64,000 nt of DNA from Conexibacter woesei DSM 14684. Lineage in GTDB: Bacteria > Actinomycetota > Thermoleophilia > Solirubrobacterales > Solirubrobacteraceae. The notes below the pieces were generated by a model that was not told the origin of the DNA, made no database searches, and saw only the letters and a list, made by a program, of their open reading frames with translations. Shown piece by piece: positions 50,577 to 59,560 of the stretch. Where the stretch lies: positions 3,286,001 through 3,350,000 of the forward strand of contig NC_013739.1 in NCBI RefSeq assembly GCF_000025265.1, read 5' to 3'. Position numbers and translations under genes: made by a program. Position 1 is the stretch's first letter. Each line of letters begins with the position of its first letter.

Positions 50577-51521
50577 TCACACCCGGCTCAGCCGGCGCCG
50601 GTGACGCGACCTTGCACGCAGGGCGAGCGCGAGCAGCGCCAACAGGCCGACCGCCAGGGCGACCGCGAGATAGGGCGGCGAGGATCCCTTGGTGCCGGGG
50701 AATGTGACGGTGGCGTGCGCTCGGCGCTCCAGCAGCCCGCTGCGGAGGACGACCTGCGCGGCCCACGGCCCGTCGGGCAGCTGTCTGTCCAAGGTGATCA
50801 CGACGGGCTCGCTGTCGGCGATCGCGAGCGTGGTGCCGAGGTCGGCGGCGAACGGACCGGCGCTCAGCCCGCCGGGGCCGGCGCGGAGGCGGAGCGTCCC
50901 GTTCATGTCGAGGGCTCGGCCGCCGGTGTTGCGGACACGCGCGACGATCTGCGGTCGGCCGTCGTCCGACCGTTCCGCGGTCAACGAGTCGATCGCGAAG
51001 TCGGCGGCCGGGGGTCCGCCGGGACCGACGGAGACGTACATGCGGATGCCGACGCGGCTGACCTCCGTGATGCCGCCGTGTCTGCTGGCCGTCGTGCGCG
51101 CTTCGGCCCATATGACCGCATACCGCTCTCCCGGGGCGGCGTCGCGCGGGACGGAGATCGTCACAGTCGCGACCGCACGCGCTCCGGCGGCGATCTCGGT
51201 CGAGGACGGCCGGACCGACGTCCACGTCGACAGCTCGTTGCGGGTCCGGCCCACCGCCCCGGAGAACGAGCCCCTCGCGATGCTCGCGGCAGCCGCGTAG
51301 CCGCCGACGCGCACGGCCGAACGCGTCGTGTTGGACACAAGCATCCGCCGCTGGACGACCGCTCCCGGTGCGAGGTGGTCGACAACGTACAGCCGTGCGC
51401 GGGGGTCGTCGCGCACGATCGCGGGAACGTCGAGCAGCCGCAGGCCGATGCTGCCGCCGCCGGCGCGGGGAGGCGCGGCGGCGGACGCCGTCACGGCCCC
51501 GCCGGCGAGCGACGTGACCAC
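50577..51521 (-). CDS. DUF916 / WxL-interacting-protein-like membrane-anchored protein
   Basis: 314 residues from GTG 51521. Beta-rich N-domain (IGLRLLDVPAIV, HLAPGAVVQRRMLVSNTTR, VPRDAAPGERYAVIWAEA) matches the DUF916 pattern of WxL-interacting proteins; a second Ig-like domain (DFAIDSLTAERSDDG, VRNTGGRALDMNG) follows, then a C-terminal membrane helix (about 285-302) and basic tail. The basic n-region expected before the signal helix (KREGKLARAALALAVVV) is in frame upstream but has no ATG/GTG/TTG. Third gene of the adhesin locus. Confidence 0.65.
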   Translation of the reverse strand: MVTSLAGGAVTASAAAPPRAGGGSIGLRLLDVPAIVRDDPRARLYVVDHLAPGAVVQRRMLVSNTTRSAVRVGGYAAAASIARGSFSGAVGRTRNELSTWTSVRPSSTEIAAGARAVATVTISVPRDAAPGERYAVIWAEARTTASRHGGITEVSRVGIRMYVSVGPGGPPAADFAIDSLTAERSDDGRPQIVARVRNTGGRALDMNGTLRLRAGPGGLSAGPFAADLGTTLAIADSEPVVITLDRQLPDGPWAAQVVLRSGLLERRAHATVTFPGTKGSSPPYLAVALAVGLLALLALALRARSRHRRRLSRV

Positions 51522-51564
51522 GACGGCGAGCGCCAGCGCCGCCCGTGCGAGCTTGCCTTCGCGC

Positions 51565-52098
51565 TTACAGGACTGAGTGGGTGATCGTCGCGGAATAGAC
51601 CCCGGCCGCCTTCCCTCCGCCGACGGTGACGTTGATCGTCGGGTTCCACGTCGCCGAGTTGTCGCCCGTGATCCCAGTCGCCGTGACCGCGGGAACCACT
51701 CCGGTGAGGTCGGGCGGATCGTTCGCCGTGAACGTCGCGGTGCCGACCTTCGTGATCGTGCCGGCGGTGTAGCCGACCGCTGCCGCGCCTATCGTCGGGC
51801 CGGCCGGCGGCGTGAAGGCGGTGGAGATGACGCTGGCGACCCAGCCCGAGCCCGCGGCGGCGCTGCGCGCGTCGTTGACCTGCACCGACCCCAGCGGTCC
51901 GCTGATCACCCCGCCGGAGACCGTGTTGGCCCTCGTGCCGAGGTTGCCGGCGGCGGTCGGGACGGTGATCGACAGCGAGCCGCCGGTGACCGTGACGGTG
52001 GCCGAGGTGGGCGCCGCCAAGGCGGGGGTCGCGATCCCGAGCAGCAGCGCCCCGGTGACGGCGGCAGAGATGAGTGTGCAACGAGGTCTCATGATCAT
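51565..52098 (-). CDS. WxL-like secreted surface protein
   Basis: 177 residues with signal peptide (TLISAAVTGALLLGIATPALA). The mature part is one beta domain: GSLSITVPTAAGNLG, LGSVQVNDARSAAAGSGWVA and the end TINVTVGGGKAAGVYSATIT resemble the WxL cell-wall-binding domain, including its conserved D-R/GW and AGxYxATxT elements. The last codons overlap the signal region of the DUF916-like gene. WxL domains bind peptidoglycan non-covalently in Firmicutes. Confidence 0.65.
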   Translation of the reverse strand: MIMRPRCTLISAAVTGALLLGIATPALAAPTSATVTVTGGSLSITVPTAAGNLGTRANTVSGGVISGPLGSVQVNDARSAAAGSGWVASVISTAFTPPAGPTIGAAAVGYTAGTITKVGTATFTANDPPDLTGVVPAVTATGITGDNSATWNPTINVTVGGGKAAGVYSATITHSVL

Positions 52099-52124
52099 CT
52101 TTCACACGTCGTTGTGGTGCATCG

Positions 52125-54344
52125 TCAGCTGATCCGCACCGTGGCCGCGTCGCGCGCGACGAGTCCGGCCGGCGAAATGGCTTGCACGTTGAGCTTGTAG
52201 GTCCCCCTGCGAGCGGGCTTGGCCCTGACCTTGCCGTTCCAGGTGAGCCGGCCGCGACCGGCGTCGCGCCGCGTGGTGCTCAGCTTGGCGACGACGCTTC
52301 TGCTGCGCAGCACGGTGAGCGTCACCTTGGCGGGCCCGCTCAAGACGAACGGCACCTGCACGCGCCTGCCACGGATGGACTTGAAGCTGGCCGCTGACAG
52401 CGAGACGGTCAGGAAGGGGGCTGCTCTCGGCGTGCCGGTCCCGCCGGGCGTGCCAGTCCCGCCGGGCGTGCCAGTCCCGCCGGGCGAGCCGGTCCCGCCG
52501 GGCGAGCCGGTCGAACCGTTCCCGCCCGAGCCCACAGGCGGGTCGACGGCGATCGTGAGCGCCTGCCTGGCGCTCCCGACGTTGCCGGCCGGATCCGGAG
52601 CCGAGGCGAGGATCGGCCACGTGCCCGCGCCGACGAAGGCCGCGGTCGCGTTCCACGCGCCGTTGGCCTGCACGAGCGTCGTCATCGTCTGGCCCGCGAT
52701 CGACACCGTGACGACCGTGCCGGGCGCAGCACCGGAGGTCCCCGCGATCGTCGGATCGACGTCGTTCGTCGTCGCCGTCGCGCCGCCGGTGATCGCGACG
52801 AACGGCGACACCGTGTCGACCGTCAGGGTCTGGGTGAAGCCGGCCGGGTTCCCGGCCGCGTCGGAGACCGCCATGACGACGCGGTGGGGACCGTTGGAGA
52901 GCGCGGCCGCGGTCAGCGACCAGGTCCCTCCGGCCTGGACCAGCCCGGTCAGCGTCTGGTCGGCGAGCGTCACGGTCACGGCCGTGCCGGGCGCCACGTC
53001 CGCGGTACCGGAGATGTCCGGTGTCGCGTCGTCGGTCAGCGCAGTCGCTCCACCGTCGATCGTCGCCGCGGGTGCGGTCGTGTCGACGGTCAGCGCCTGG
53101 CTGTCGGTGCCCTCGTTGCCGGCGAGGTCGGTGACGGCGGCGGTGACGGTACGGGTGCCGTCGGTCAGCGCGGCCGGGGTCACGTTCCACGTTCCTCCCG
53201 GCTGCACGAGCGTGCTCAGGGTCTGCGTGTCGGCGGTCACGTGGACGACCGTGCCGGGCGCGGCGTCGCTTGCGCCGGCGATCGTCGGAGTCGGATCGTT
53301 CGTCGTCGTGGACGCGCCGCCGTCGATGGTCACGACGGGCAGCACGGTGTCGACGGTGAGCTGCTGGGTCGCGGTCCCCGGGTTCCCGGCCCCGTCTCTG
53401 ACCGAGGCGGTGACCGGGTAGGTGCCGTTCGCCAGGATCGCCGAGGTCACCGACCACGCGCCGTCGGACGGAACGGCGGTGAGTGCCTGCCCCGCGATCG
53501 TCACGGTGACGAGTCTCGGTGCGACGACGTCGGTCGTCCCGCTGATCGTCGGTGTGGTGTCGGTCGTGGTCGCGCTGGCCCCACCGGCGATCGTGACGAC
53601 GGGCGGGCCGCTGTAGAACTCGTTGGCGTCGAGCGAGACCGCGCCGGTGAGCGCCAGTGCGCGGCCGTTGACCTCCGTGCCGGCGCCGATCGCGAGCGCG
53701 TCGAGCGCCATCGCCGTTCCGGCGAACTTGGCGTTCGCGCCGATCCCGGCGGCGCCGTTGACCTGCCAGAAGATGCGTGACGCCCTCGCCCCGCCGGTCA
53801 GCGTGACCTGGGCTCTGGCCGCCATCGTGAGCGCCCCGCCGACCTTGAAGACGAAGACGGCGTCGGGGTCGCCGCCGGCGTCGAGTCTCACCGTTCCGGT
53901 GTTCGCCACGGCGGCCGCTGTGGAGTGCAGGCCGGGCGCGAGCGTCAGGCCGGCGAGGTCGCCCGCGAGCGCGGTGCCGCCCGTCCGTCTGGCGACGTCG
54001 TCATAGGCCGCGACGAGATCGGCGTGGGCCTGGGCGGCAGCCGCGTTGCCGACGCGGGTCGTGCCCGTGACGACGCCGGGAGGGAAGCCGGTCGGCTGCG
54101 CGTCCGCCTTCACGCCGAGGTCGCCGCGCAGCGTCGTGTGCGGAGCGCCGACGGCGTTGACGGTGTTGCCGACCGAGGCGCCGCTCAAGACCGCGTAGGT
54201 CGATGCCTGACCGAGGTCGACCATCGGCGTCGAGGCGGCGACGGCGGACGCGACGACCGGCCCGAAGCCGCTGGCCAGCAGGCCGCCGGCGAGCGCTCCG
54301 AGGACGAGGACCTTCGCGCGGCGTGACGATCGAGGACCGGACAT
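52125..54344 (-). CDS. DUF3494 (ice-binding-like) adhesin with Ig-like repeats
   Basis: 739 residues. Signal peptide, then a DUF3494 beta-helix (about 40-245): VDLGQASTYAVLSGASVGNT, LRGDLGVKADAQPTG, DAVFVFKVGGALTM, RIFWQVNGAAGIGANAKFAG. Four Ig-like repeats of about 90 residues follow, each with AGN before the last strand, then a Gly/Pro/Thr linker and a C-terminal FlgD-like Ig domain. GGAGGG precedes ATG 54344. Such proteins bind ice or act as surface adhesins; anchoring is probably through the WxL partners, since no LPxTG is present. Confidence 0.85.
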   Translation of the reverse strand: MSGPRSSRRAKVLVLGALAGGLLASGFGPVVASAVAASTPMVDLGQASTYAVLSGASVGNTVNAVGAPHTTLRGDLGVKADAQPTGFPPGVVTGTTRVGNAAAAQAHADLVAAYDDVARRTGGTALAGDLAGLTLAPGLHSTAAAVANTGTVRLDAGGDPDAVFVFKVGGALTMAARAQVTLTGGARASRIFWQVNGAAGIGANAKFAGTAMALDALAIGAGTEVNGRALALTGAVSLDANEFYSGPPVVTIAGGASATTTDTTPTISGTTDVVAPRLVTVTIAGQALTAVPSDGAWSVTSAILANGTYPVTASVRDGAGNPGTATQQLTVDTVLPVVTIDGGASTTTNDPTPTIAGASDAAPGTVVHVTADTQTLSTLVQPGGTWNVTPAALTDGTRTVTAAVTDLAGNEGTDSQALTVDTTAPAATIDGGATALTDDATPDISGTADVAPGTAVTVTLADQTLTGLVQAGGTWSLTAAALSNGPHRVVMAVSDAAGNPAGFTQTLTVDTVSPFVAITGGATATTNDVDPTIAGTSGAAPGTVVTVSIAGQTMTTLVQANGAWNATAAFVGAGTWPILASAPDPAGNVGSARQALTIAVDPPVGSGGNGSTGSPGGTGSPGGTGTPGGTGTPGGTGTPRAAPFLTVSLSAASFKSIRGRRVQVPFVLSGPAKVTLTVLRSRSVVAKLSTTRRDAGRGRLTWNGKVRAKPARRGTYKLNVQAISPAGLVARDAATVRIS
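52431..52513. repeat. 18-bp minisatellite encoding a Gly/Thr/Pro linker
   Basis: About four to five tandem copies of an 18-base unit (GTCCCGCCGGGCGTGCCA and close variants) encode GTGTPG/GTGSPG in the adhesin. In-frame copy-number change would alter the length of the stalk between the Ig repeats and the C-terminal domain. Confidence 0.8.
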
Positions 54345-54477
54345 GAAAGAGCACCCTCCAGACGGGGGCTGTCCGAGCCCGGCGGTTGACGTGCTGTCAC
54401 GCGGTGCAACGGCGGGTCGCGGCGTGGACGTTGACCGAATCGCACCTTCTGGACATGTTTCCGGTCTAGTGGCGCGG

Positions 54478-55431
54478 TCAGGCGGTCCGATGGGCCGGCA
54501 GCGCGGGCGGCTTGGTACGCCGAAGGGCGACCGCAGCGCGAGTCGAGAGCGTGCTGAGCGTGTCGTCGTCGGCGAGCTCCGCGAGACCGACGCTGACGGA
54601 GGCCTCGGGACGGCGCGTCCTGAGGGCGCGTTGGATTTCCGCCGCGTGGGCCGAGGCGGTCGCGCGCGTCACGTCGGAGAGCGCACACACGAACCCGCCG
54701 CCGCAGCGCGCGGTGACGTCGTAGGAGCGCAACGTCGAGGTGATCGCCCGCGCGACGTCGTGCAGGAGCGCGTCGCCGGCGGCGTGTCCCTGGCGTTCGT
54801 TGACGAGCCCGAGCGCGTCGACGTCGACGATCGCGAGGATCATGGGTCGTCCGGTCCGGCGCGAGCGGTCGATCTCGTGCGCGATCGCCAGCTCGCCCGC
54901 GGCTCGTCGGAGGACGCCGGTGAGGTCGTCCAGGCTGCCCGAGCGGCGGTCGACGGCGGCTGCCTCACGGTCGGTCGCCGCGGCCGCGCGGTCGCTGGCT
55001 GCGGCGACGCGGTCGCTGCCGGCCTGCTGCTGGCCAGACTGGGCGGCACGGTCGCGGGCGGTGGCGGCGAGATCGCGCTCGTGGGCCGCCTCGTCCCGCC
55101 GGTCCGCCGTCGCGCCACGCTGTGCGGTCGTCCGCAGGCGGACTGCCGCGATCGAATCGCGCTCGCGGTTGGCCGCGAGGCGCTCGAGCCGTGACGCCTC
55201 GTGCGCGATCTCGGCCAACGTCCCGTCGGGCGCACGCGAACGCTCCCAGTCGGCCGCGGCCTGGTCCCGGTCCGAAGCGCGCTGATCTCGGTCGGCGAGC
55301 GCCTGATCGGCGTCGGCCTCCATCTGATCGGCCCGCGACGCCGCTTGGTCGGCGTCCGCCTGCTGCTGATCCAGGTCTGCCGCCGACTGGTCGACATCAG
55401 CGCGTCGACCGCCAGGGTGGGCGTCGTCCAT
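54478..55431 (-). CDS. Degenerate GGDEF protein with N-terminal DQ/DR coiled-coil repeats
   Basis: 317 residues. The first 160 residues are Ala/Asp/Gln/Arg repeats of the form DQxAADxDQxASxRDQ, probably a long coiled coil, with no signal or membrane helix. The GGDEF domain (about 175-310) keeps ILAIVDVDALGLVNERQGH and GDALL but has GGGFV in place of GGDEF, so cyclase activity is unlikely and c-di-GMP/GTP sensing possible. AAGGAG precedes ATG 55431. Lies 133 bases upstream of the adhesin, same strand. Confidence 0.83.
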   Translation of the reverse strand: MDDAHPGGRRADVDQSAADLDQQQADADQAASRADQMEADADQALADRDQRASDRDQAAADWERSRAPDGTLAEIAHEASRLERLAANRERDSIAAVRLRTTAQRGATADRRDEAAHERDLAATARDRAAQSGQQQAGSDRVAAASDRAAAATDREAAAVDRRSGSLDDLTGVLRRAAGELAIAHEIDRSRRTGRPMILAIVDVDALGLVNERQGHAAGDALLHDVARAITSTLRSYDVTARCGGGFVCALSDVTRATASAHAAEIQRALRTRRPEASVSVGLAELADDDTLSTLSTRAAVALRRTKPPALPAHRTA

Positions 55432-55770
55432 GGAGTCACTCCTTCCGTGAAGCACCTGCGAAGGAGCGGATGACGGCCAATTGCATGCCGGCGAGGGGGA
55501 AGTGCCGGCACGCGCGCTGTCATCCGCTCCCGTTCGCTTGGGGGGAAGTTGTGGTGCGGCGAGTCGCCGCAGCCTCTTGAGCGTAGCGCGTCTCGGATAT
55601 TGCGCTTTAACCTGGTAAATTATTGTCCCCGGTTGGCTTCGTGCTCTTCTCGCTGTCCGGGACGACGTTTCAGTCGGAGGGGCAGAGAGGCGGTCGGCAA
55701 TGGCCACCGCAACAAGCAGCGCTCACCCGCACGGGTTTCGCACCGATCGCCCGGACGCGCAGCGGCGCCG
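55432..55770. other. Divergent intergenic region with nested palindromes
   Basis: 339 bases without a gene between the degenerate GGDEF gene and the MCP. It holds a nested hairpin: outer 12-bp arms 55463-55474/55519-55530 (GGAGCGGATGAC and complement), inner 7-bp arms 55486-55492/55504-55510. A 17-base palindrome TGCGGCGA-G-TCGCCGCA lies at 55555-55571. A conspicuous AT-rich patch follows at 55596-55626 with TATTGT (55621-55626) as a possible -10 toward the MCP. Confidence 0.6.
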
Positions 55771-57216
55771 ATGAGCCGCCTGATGCGGCGCCCAGCGCGC
55801 CTGATCACGCTCAGCGGCTTGGTCATCGTCGTGCTGCTCGCGGTCAGCGTCGGCGTGACGGTGCAGCGCTTCGACGCCGCCGCCGACAGCTACCATCGCG
55901 TCGTCGACCACGCGCGCGAGCTGGTGGTGCTCGGCAACATGCGGCAGAACCTGCTCGACCGGACGGAGTCGACGCTGCAGGCCGTCGCAAGCAGTCGGCC
56001 GGCCGACCGCGCTGACGTCGCGCAGCTTGTGCAGGCATTCGACGCCGACGTCGCACGCATGCGGGCCCTCGAGCGCCTCGTCGCCGACGACGCAGCCGCC
56101 GCCGCCACGAACGCCGCGACGTTGACCCAGCTGGGCGAGCTGAACCGCAGAGCCGAGGCCTTCCAGAGCCAAGCCCGCGGCGACGTGGCCGCGCCGATCG
56201 ACACGCAGCAGTTCCTTGCTGCGACGACGGCGATCAAGACGTCGCTCGAGGGCCTCGCGGCACGCGTCGCGGCGGAGCTGCCGGAGCTCGACGATAGCGC
56301 TCACAGCGACGCGCGCGAAGCCCGCGCGGTCGCGATCGGCGGGGCGATCGCCGTGGCGCTCGTGACGGCGCTGCTGCTGGCCTTCGTCGTGCGCTTGATA
56401 CGCCGGCTGCTCGACGGCATGCGCTCCAGCGCCGACACGCTCACGCAGGCGACGCTCGACATGCGCGGCGCCGCGCAGGAGTCCGCAGCCGCGCTCGCGG
56501 AGCAGTCGGCGGCGGTGGCGGAGGTCGCGGTCACAGCCGACGAGCTGAGCACGACCGCCGGCTCGATGGCGTCCGGTTCGCAGGCGATGGCGAGCGCGAC
56601 GCAGCAGACGACGGCGACGATGGACGACCTGCGCGGGCAGGTCGGAACGATCGCCGACCGCTCGTTGGAGCTGGGCCGCTCGAGCCAGGAGATCGGCGAG
56701 ATCCTGACGCTGCTCAACGAGATCGCCGAACGCACCGACCTGTTGGCGCTGAACGCGGCGATCGAGGCCGCTCGCGCCGGCGAAGCCGGCCGCGGCTTCG
56801 CGGTCGTGGCGGGCGAGATCCGCAAGCTGGCCGAACGCTCGGGCCGCTCGACGGAGTCGATCCGCGAGATCATCGCGCGCGTCCAGGACGGGACCAACGC
56901 GACCATCCTTGCGACCGAGCGTGGCACGCACCAAGCGGAGGAGATCACCGAGCTGATGCACAGCTCGAGCGTCGACGTGGACGAGAGCCTGCGCGCGTCC
57001 GAGCAGCAGCGCGCCGCGACCGAGCAGCTGGCGATGGCGCTCGGCGGGATCCGCGGCGCCGTCGAGCAGCTCGCCGCGGAGCAGGACGCGCGGCTGGAGA
57101 CGACCGAGCGCGTCGAGCGGCTCGTCGGCACGCTCGGGACGCTGCTCGAGCGCAACGGCGTCGCGCCGCGCGCAGCGCCCCGGGTCGTGCCGGTGGCGCC
57201 CGTCGTGCCGTCGTGA
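55771..57216 (+). CDS. Methyl-accepting chemotaxis protein (WspA-like)
   Basis: 481 residues from ATG 55771. Two membrane helices (about 10-31 and 185-207) flank a helical extracytoplasmic domain of about 150 residues. The signalling tip [20 protein letters not shown] and [20 protein letters not shown] are intact. HAMP is weak and no NWETF pentapeptide ends the protein. The stop overlaps cheW (GTGA). Architecture matches a membrane receptor such as WspA. No strong Shine-Dalgarno at this ATG; the frame is open back to 55549. Confidence 0.9.
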   Translation: MSRLMRRPARLITLSGLVIVVLLAVSVGVTVQRFDAAADSYHRVVDHARELVVLGNMRQNLLDRTESTLQAVASSRPADRADVAQLVQAFDADVARMRALERLVADDAAAAATNAATLTQLGELNRRAEAFQSQARGDVAAPIDTQQFLAATTAIKTSLEGLAARVAAELPELDDSAHSDAREARAVAIGGAIAVALVTALLLAFVVRLIRRLLDGMRSSADTLTQATLDMRGAAQESAAALAEQSAAVAEVAVTADELSTTAGSMASGSQAMASATQQTTATMDDLRGQVGTIADRSLELGRSSQEIGEILTLLNEIAERTDLLALNAAIEAARAGEAGRGFAVVAGEIRKLAERSGRSTESIREIIARVQDGTNATILATERGTHQAEEITELMHSSSVDVDESLRASEQQRAATEQLAMALGGIRGAVEQLAAEQDARLETTERVERLVGTLGTLLERNGVAPRAAPRVVPVAPVVPS

Positions 57217-57611
57217 CCGCCTGCGTGCGCGTCCTGCTCGGGCGCGAGCGCTACGGCGTGCCGGTCGAGCGCGTGCGCGAGGTCGCCGAGCTGGGCGACG
57301 TCGTCGCGGTCCCCGGCGCCGGTCCGCACGTTGCCGGCATCCGGCATCTGCACGGCGAGCTGCTGCCAGTCATCCGCCTCGACGGCCTGCTTCGCGCGCC
57401 CGCCGCGGCCCGGCGGAGGATCGTCGTCGTGGAGGACGGCGCACGGCGCGCCGGGCTCGCCGTCGACGCCGCCGAGGAGGTCGAGGAGCTGCCCACGCCC
57501 GATCGCCCCGGCGGCGCGTTGACGCTCGGCGCCGTCTTGCACGACGACCACCTGATCGGCCTGCTCAACGTGCCGGCGCTGCTCGACGCCGTCACCGCCA
57601 CGGTGGCGTGA
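57213..57611 (+). CDS. cheW: CheW adaptor (WspB-like)
   Basis: 132 residues, SH3-like CheW fold: [43 protein letters not shown] and [12 protein letters not shown]. It couples the receptor to CheA. GTG start in the MCP stop; its own stop overlaps cheA (TGATG). Only one CheW is present in the window, whereas Wsp has two. Confidence 0.9.
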   Translation: MTACVRVLLGRERYGVPVERVREVAELGDVVAVPGAGPHVAGIRHLHGELLPVIRLDGLLRAPAAARRRIVVVEDGARRAGLAVDAAEEVEELPTPDRPGGALTLGAVLHDDHLIGLLNVPALLDAVTATVA

Positions 57612-59560
57612 TGGACGAGCGCCTGCTGGAGATCTTCCGCGACGAGGCGCTGGAGCGCGTCGACCGGATGAGCACCGTCCTGCTGGCTGCCGAGACCGGT
57701 GCCGGGGACGGGCACTCCGTGGCCGACCTGTTTCGCGACGCGCACTCGATCAAGGGCAGCGCCAGCATCCTGGGGCACGTGGAGCTCGGCGGGCTGGCCG
57801 GGATCATGGAGGAGATCCTCGCGCCCGCACGCGACCGAGGCGTGCTGCCGCCGCGCGTGGTGCCGGCGCTGCTCGGCGGCGTCGACGCGATCCGCGCAGC
57901 CGTCGCGGGTGACCTCGCCACGATCGAGCCTGCATCGGTCGCGCTGCGCGCAGCGGCCGCGAGCGACGGGCCGCCCGTCGCACGTCCCACCGCACCTCCC
58001 ACCGTGCCTGGCGACGAGCCGCCCGTCGGGCGCCCTCAGCGCATGCTGCGGGTGCGAGCGGAAAACGTCGACCAACTGCTCGACGCGGTCGGCGAGACGG
58101 CGCTGCACGGCCGCCGGCTCGAGCACCTCGTCGGCACGCGCACCGCGGACGAGTCGGTCCACCAGGAACTGGAGCGTGGCGAGACGCTCGTCGGCGAGCT
58201 GCAGGATGCGGTCCTCGGCCTGCGCATGCTGCCGTTGGAGACGATCGTCGGCGGCCTGCCGCGGGCGGTCCGGGACATCGCGAGCGAGGCCCGTCGCGAG
58301 GTGCGGTTGGTGCTGGAGGGAACCGAGACGCCGTTGGACCGCTCGATCCTCGACGGGATCGGCGACCTGCTCGTCCACCTGCTGCGCAACGCCGTCTCGC
58401 ACGGGATCGAGCCGCCGGAGGAGCGCGAGACGCTCGGCAAGCCTCGCACCGGGACGATCCGGATCCGAGCCGAGCAGCGCGGCGACCGCGTCGCCGTCAC
58501 CTGCGCAGACGACGGCCGCGGCGTGACGCGCGAGCTGCTGGAGCGCTCCCGCAAGCACGGCTCCCTGATCGACCTGCTGGCGCAACCGGGCTTCTCGACC
58601 CAGGCCGAGGTCTCCGATCTGGCCGGTCGCGGGGTCGGCCTCGACGCTGTCAAGCACCACGTCGAGCGCATCGGCGGGGAGCTCGAGGCGACCAGCGAGC
58701 CGGGTGCCGGGACGGCCATGACGCTGCTGCTGCCGCTGACGCTCGCGGTCGTCACGCTCCTGCTCGTGGAGCGCGGCGGCCAGCCGTTCGGGCTGCCGCT
58801 GACGAGCGTCGAGCAAGCGGTCCGCGGCGAGCGCACCCACGCGCTGCACGGGTGCCGGTCGCTCGAGCTGGACGGCACGACCGTGCCGCTGGTCGACCTC
58901 GCCGACGCCCTCGGGAGCACGGCACCGGCGCTCGCGCACACCGCTCCCGTCGTGGTCGTCGCCAGCGGCGGCCAGCGCATCGCGATCGCCTGCGATCGCC
59001 TGCTCGGAGACCGCGAGTCCGTCGTCAAGAGCCTCGGACCGCTCCTCGCGCCGATCCGCGGCTACCTCGGCGCGACGATCCTCCCCGACGGCGGGATCGC
59101 GCTGCTGCTCGACCCTGCCCATCTCGTGCGCGCCGGCGAAGCCGCCGCAGCTCCGCCGCGCACCGTGGCGGCCCCGGAGCGACCGCCGCCGAAGGTGCTC
59201 GTCGTCGACGACCAGTTGACCGTGCGCGAGCTCGAGCGAACGATCCTGGAGGCCGCGGGCTACCGCGTCTGCACCGCGGAGGACGGCTTCGCCGCGCTCG
59301 CGACGCTCGAGCGCGAGGCCGACGTCGAATGCGTCGTCAGCGACGTCGAGATGCCTGGGATGGGGGGGCTGGCGCTGCTGGAGGCGATCCGGGCGCAGCC
59401 CGGCCACGCGACGCTGCCGGTCGTGATCGTCACCTCCCGCGACGACGAGCAGGCGCTCGCGCGCGGCGCCGACGCCGGCGCCGACGCATGGGTCGTCAAG
59501 TCGCAGTTCGACCAGCAGGCGCTGCTGGACACCGTCGGCCGGCTCGTCGGCCAGCGATGA
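57611..59560 (+). CDS. cheA: Hybrid CheA histidine kinase with C-terminal receiver (WspE-like)
   Basis: 649 residues. Hpt/P1 domain with phospho-acceptor His45 in DAHSIKGSASILG, then directly a P3/P4 kinase core (no clear P2): LLVHLLRNAVSHGIEPPEER N-box, DDGRGVTRE and GRGVGLDAV. A CheW-like P5 domain (about 375-510) and a receiver (about 530-649) with Asp578 in VVSDVEMPGMGG complete it. A CheA-REC hybrid without a separate CheY is characteristic of Wsp and other alternative cellular function systems. Confidence 0.93.
   Translation: MDERLLEIFRDEALERVDRMSTVLLAAETGAGDGHSVADLFRDAHSIKGSASILGHVELGGLAGIMEEILAPARDRGVLPPRVVPALLGGVDAIRAAVAGDLATIEPASVALRAAAASDGPPVARPTAPPTVPGDEPPVGRPQRMLRVRAENVDQLLDAVGETALHGRRLEHLVGTRTADESVHQELERGETLVGELQDAVLGLRMLPLETIVGGLPRAVRDIASEARREVRLVLEGTETPLDRSILDGIGDLLVHLLRNAVSHGIEPPEERETLGKPRTGTIRIRAEQRGDRVAVTCADDGRGVTRELLERSRKHGSLIDLLAQPGFSTQAEVSDLAGRGVGLDAVKHHVERIGGELEATSEPGAGTAMTLLLPLTLAVVTLLLVERGGQPFGLPLTSVEQAVRGERTHALHGCRSLELDGTTVPLVDLADALGSTAPALAHTAPVVVVASGGQRIAIACDRLLGDRESVVKSLGPLLAPIRGYLGATILPDGGIALLLDPAHLVRAGEAAAAPPRTVAAPERPPPKVLVVDDQLTVRELERTILEAAGYRVCTAEDGFAALATLEREADVECVVSDVEMPGMGGLALLEAIRAQPGHATLPVVIVTSRDDEQALARGADAGADAWVVKSQFDQQALLDTVGRLVGQR

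Noticed and set aside
54345-54477. Possible c-di-GMP or c-di-AMP riboswitch in the leader of the adhesin gene.
   Set aside because: GGTGC/GCACC pairing is present, but I could not find the conserved cores of the GEMM or ydaO classes. Left unannotated; an Rfam scan would decide.
55580-55640. Sigma-28-type (FliA/WhiG) promoter before the MCP gene.
   Set aside because: The AT-rich patch has no TAAA-N15-GCCGATAA match; only a weak general -10 is visible.
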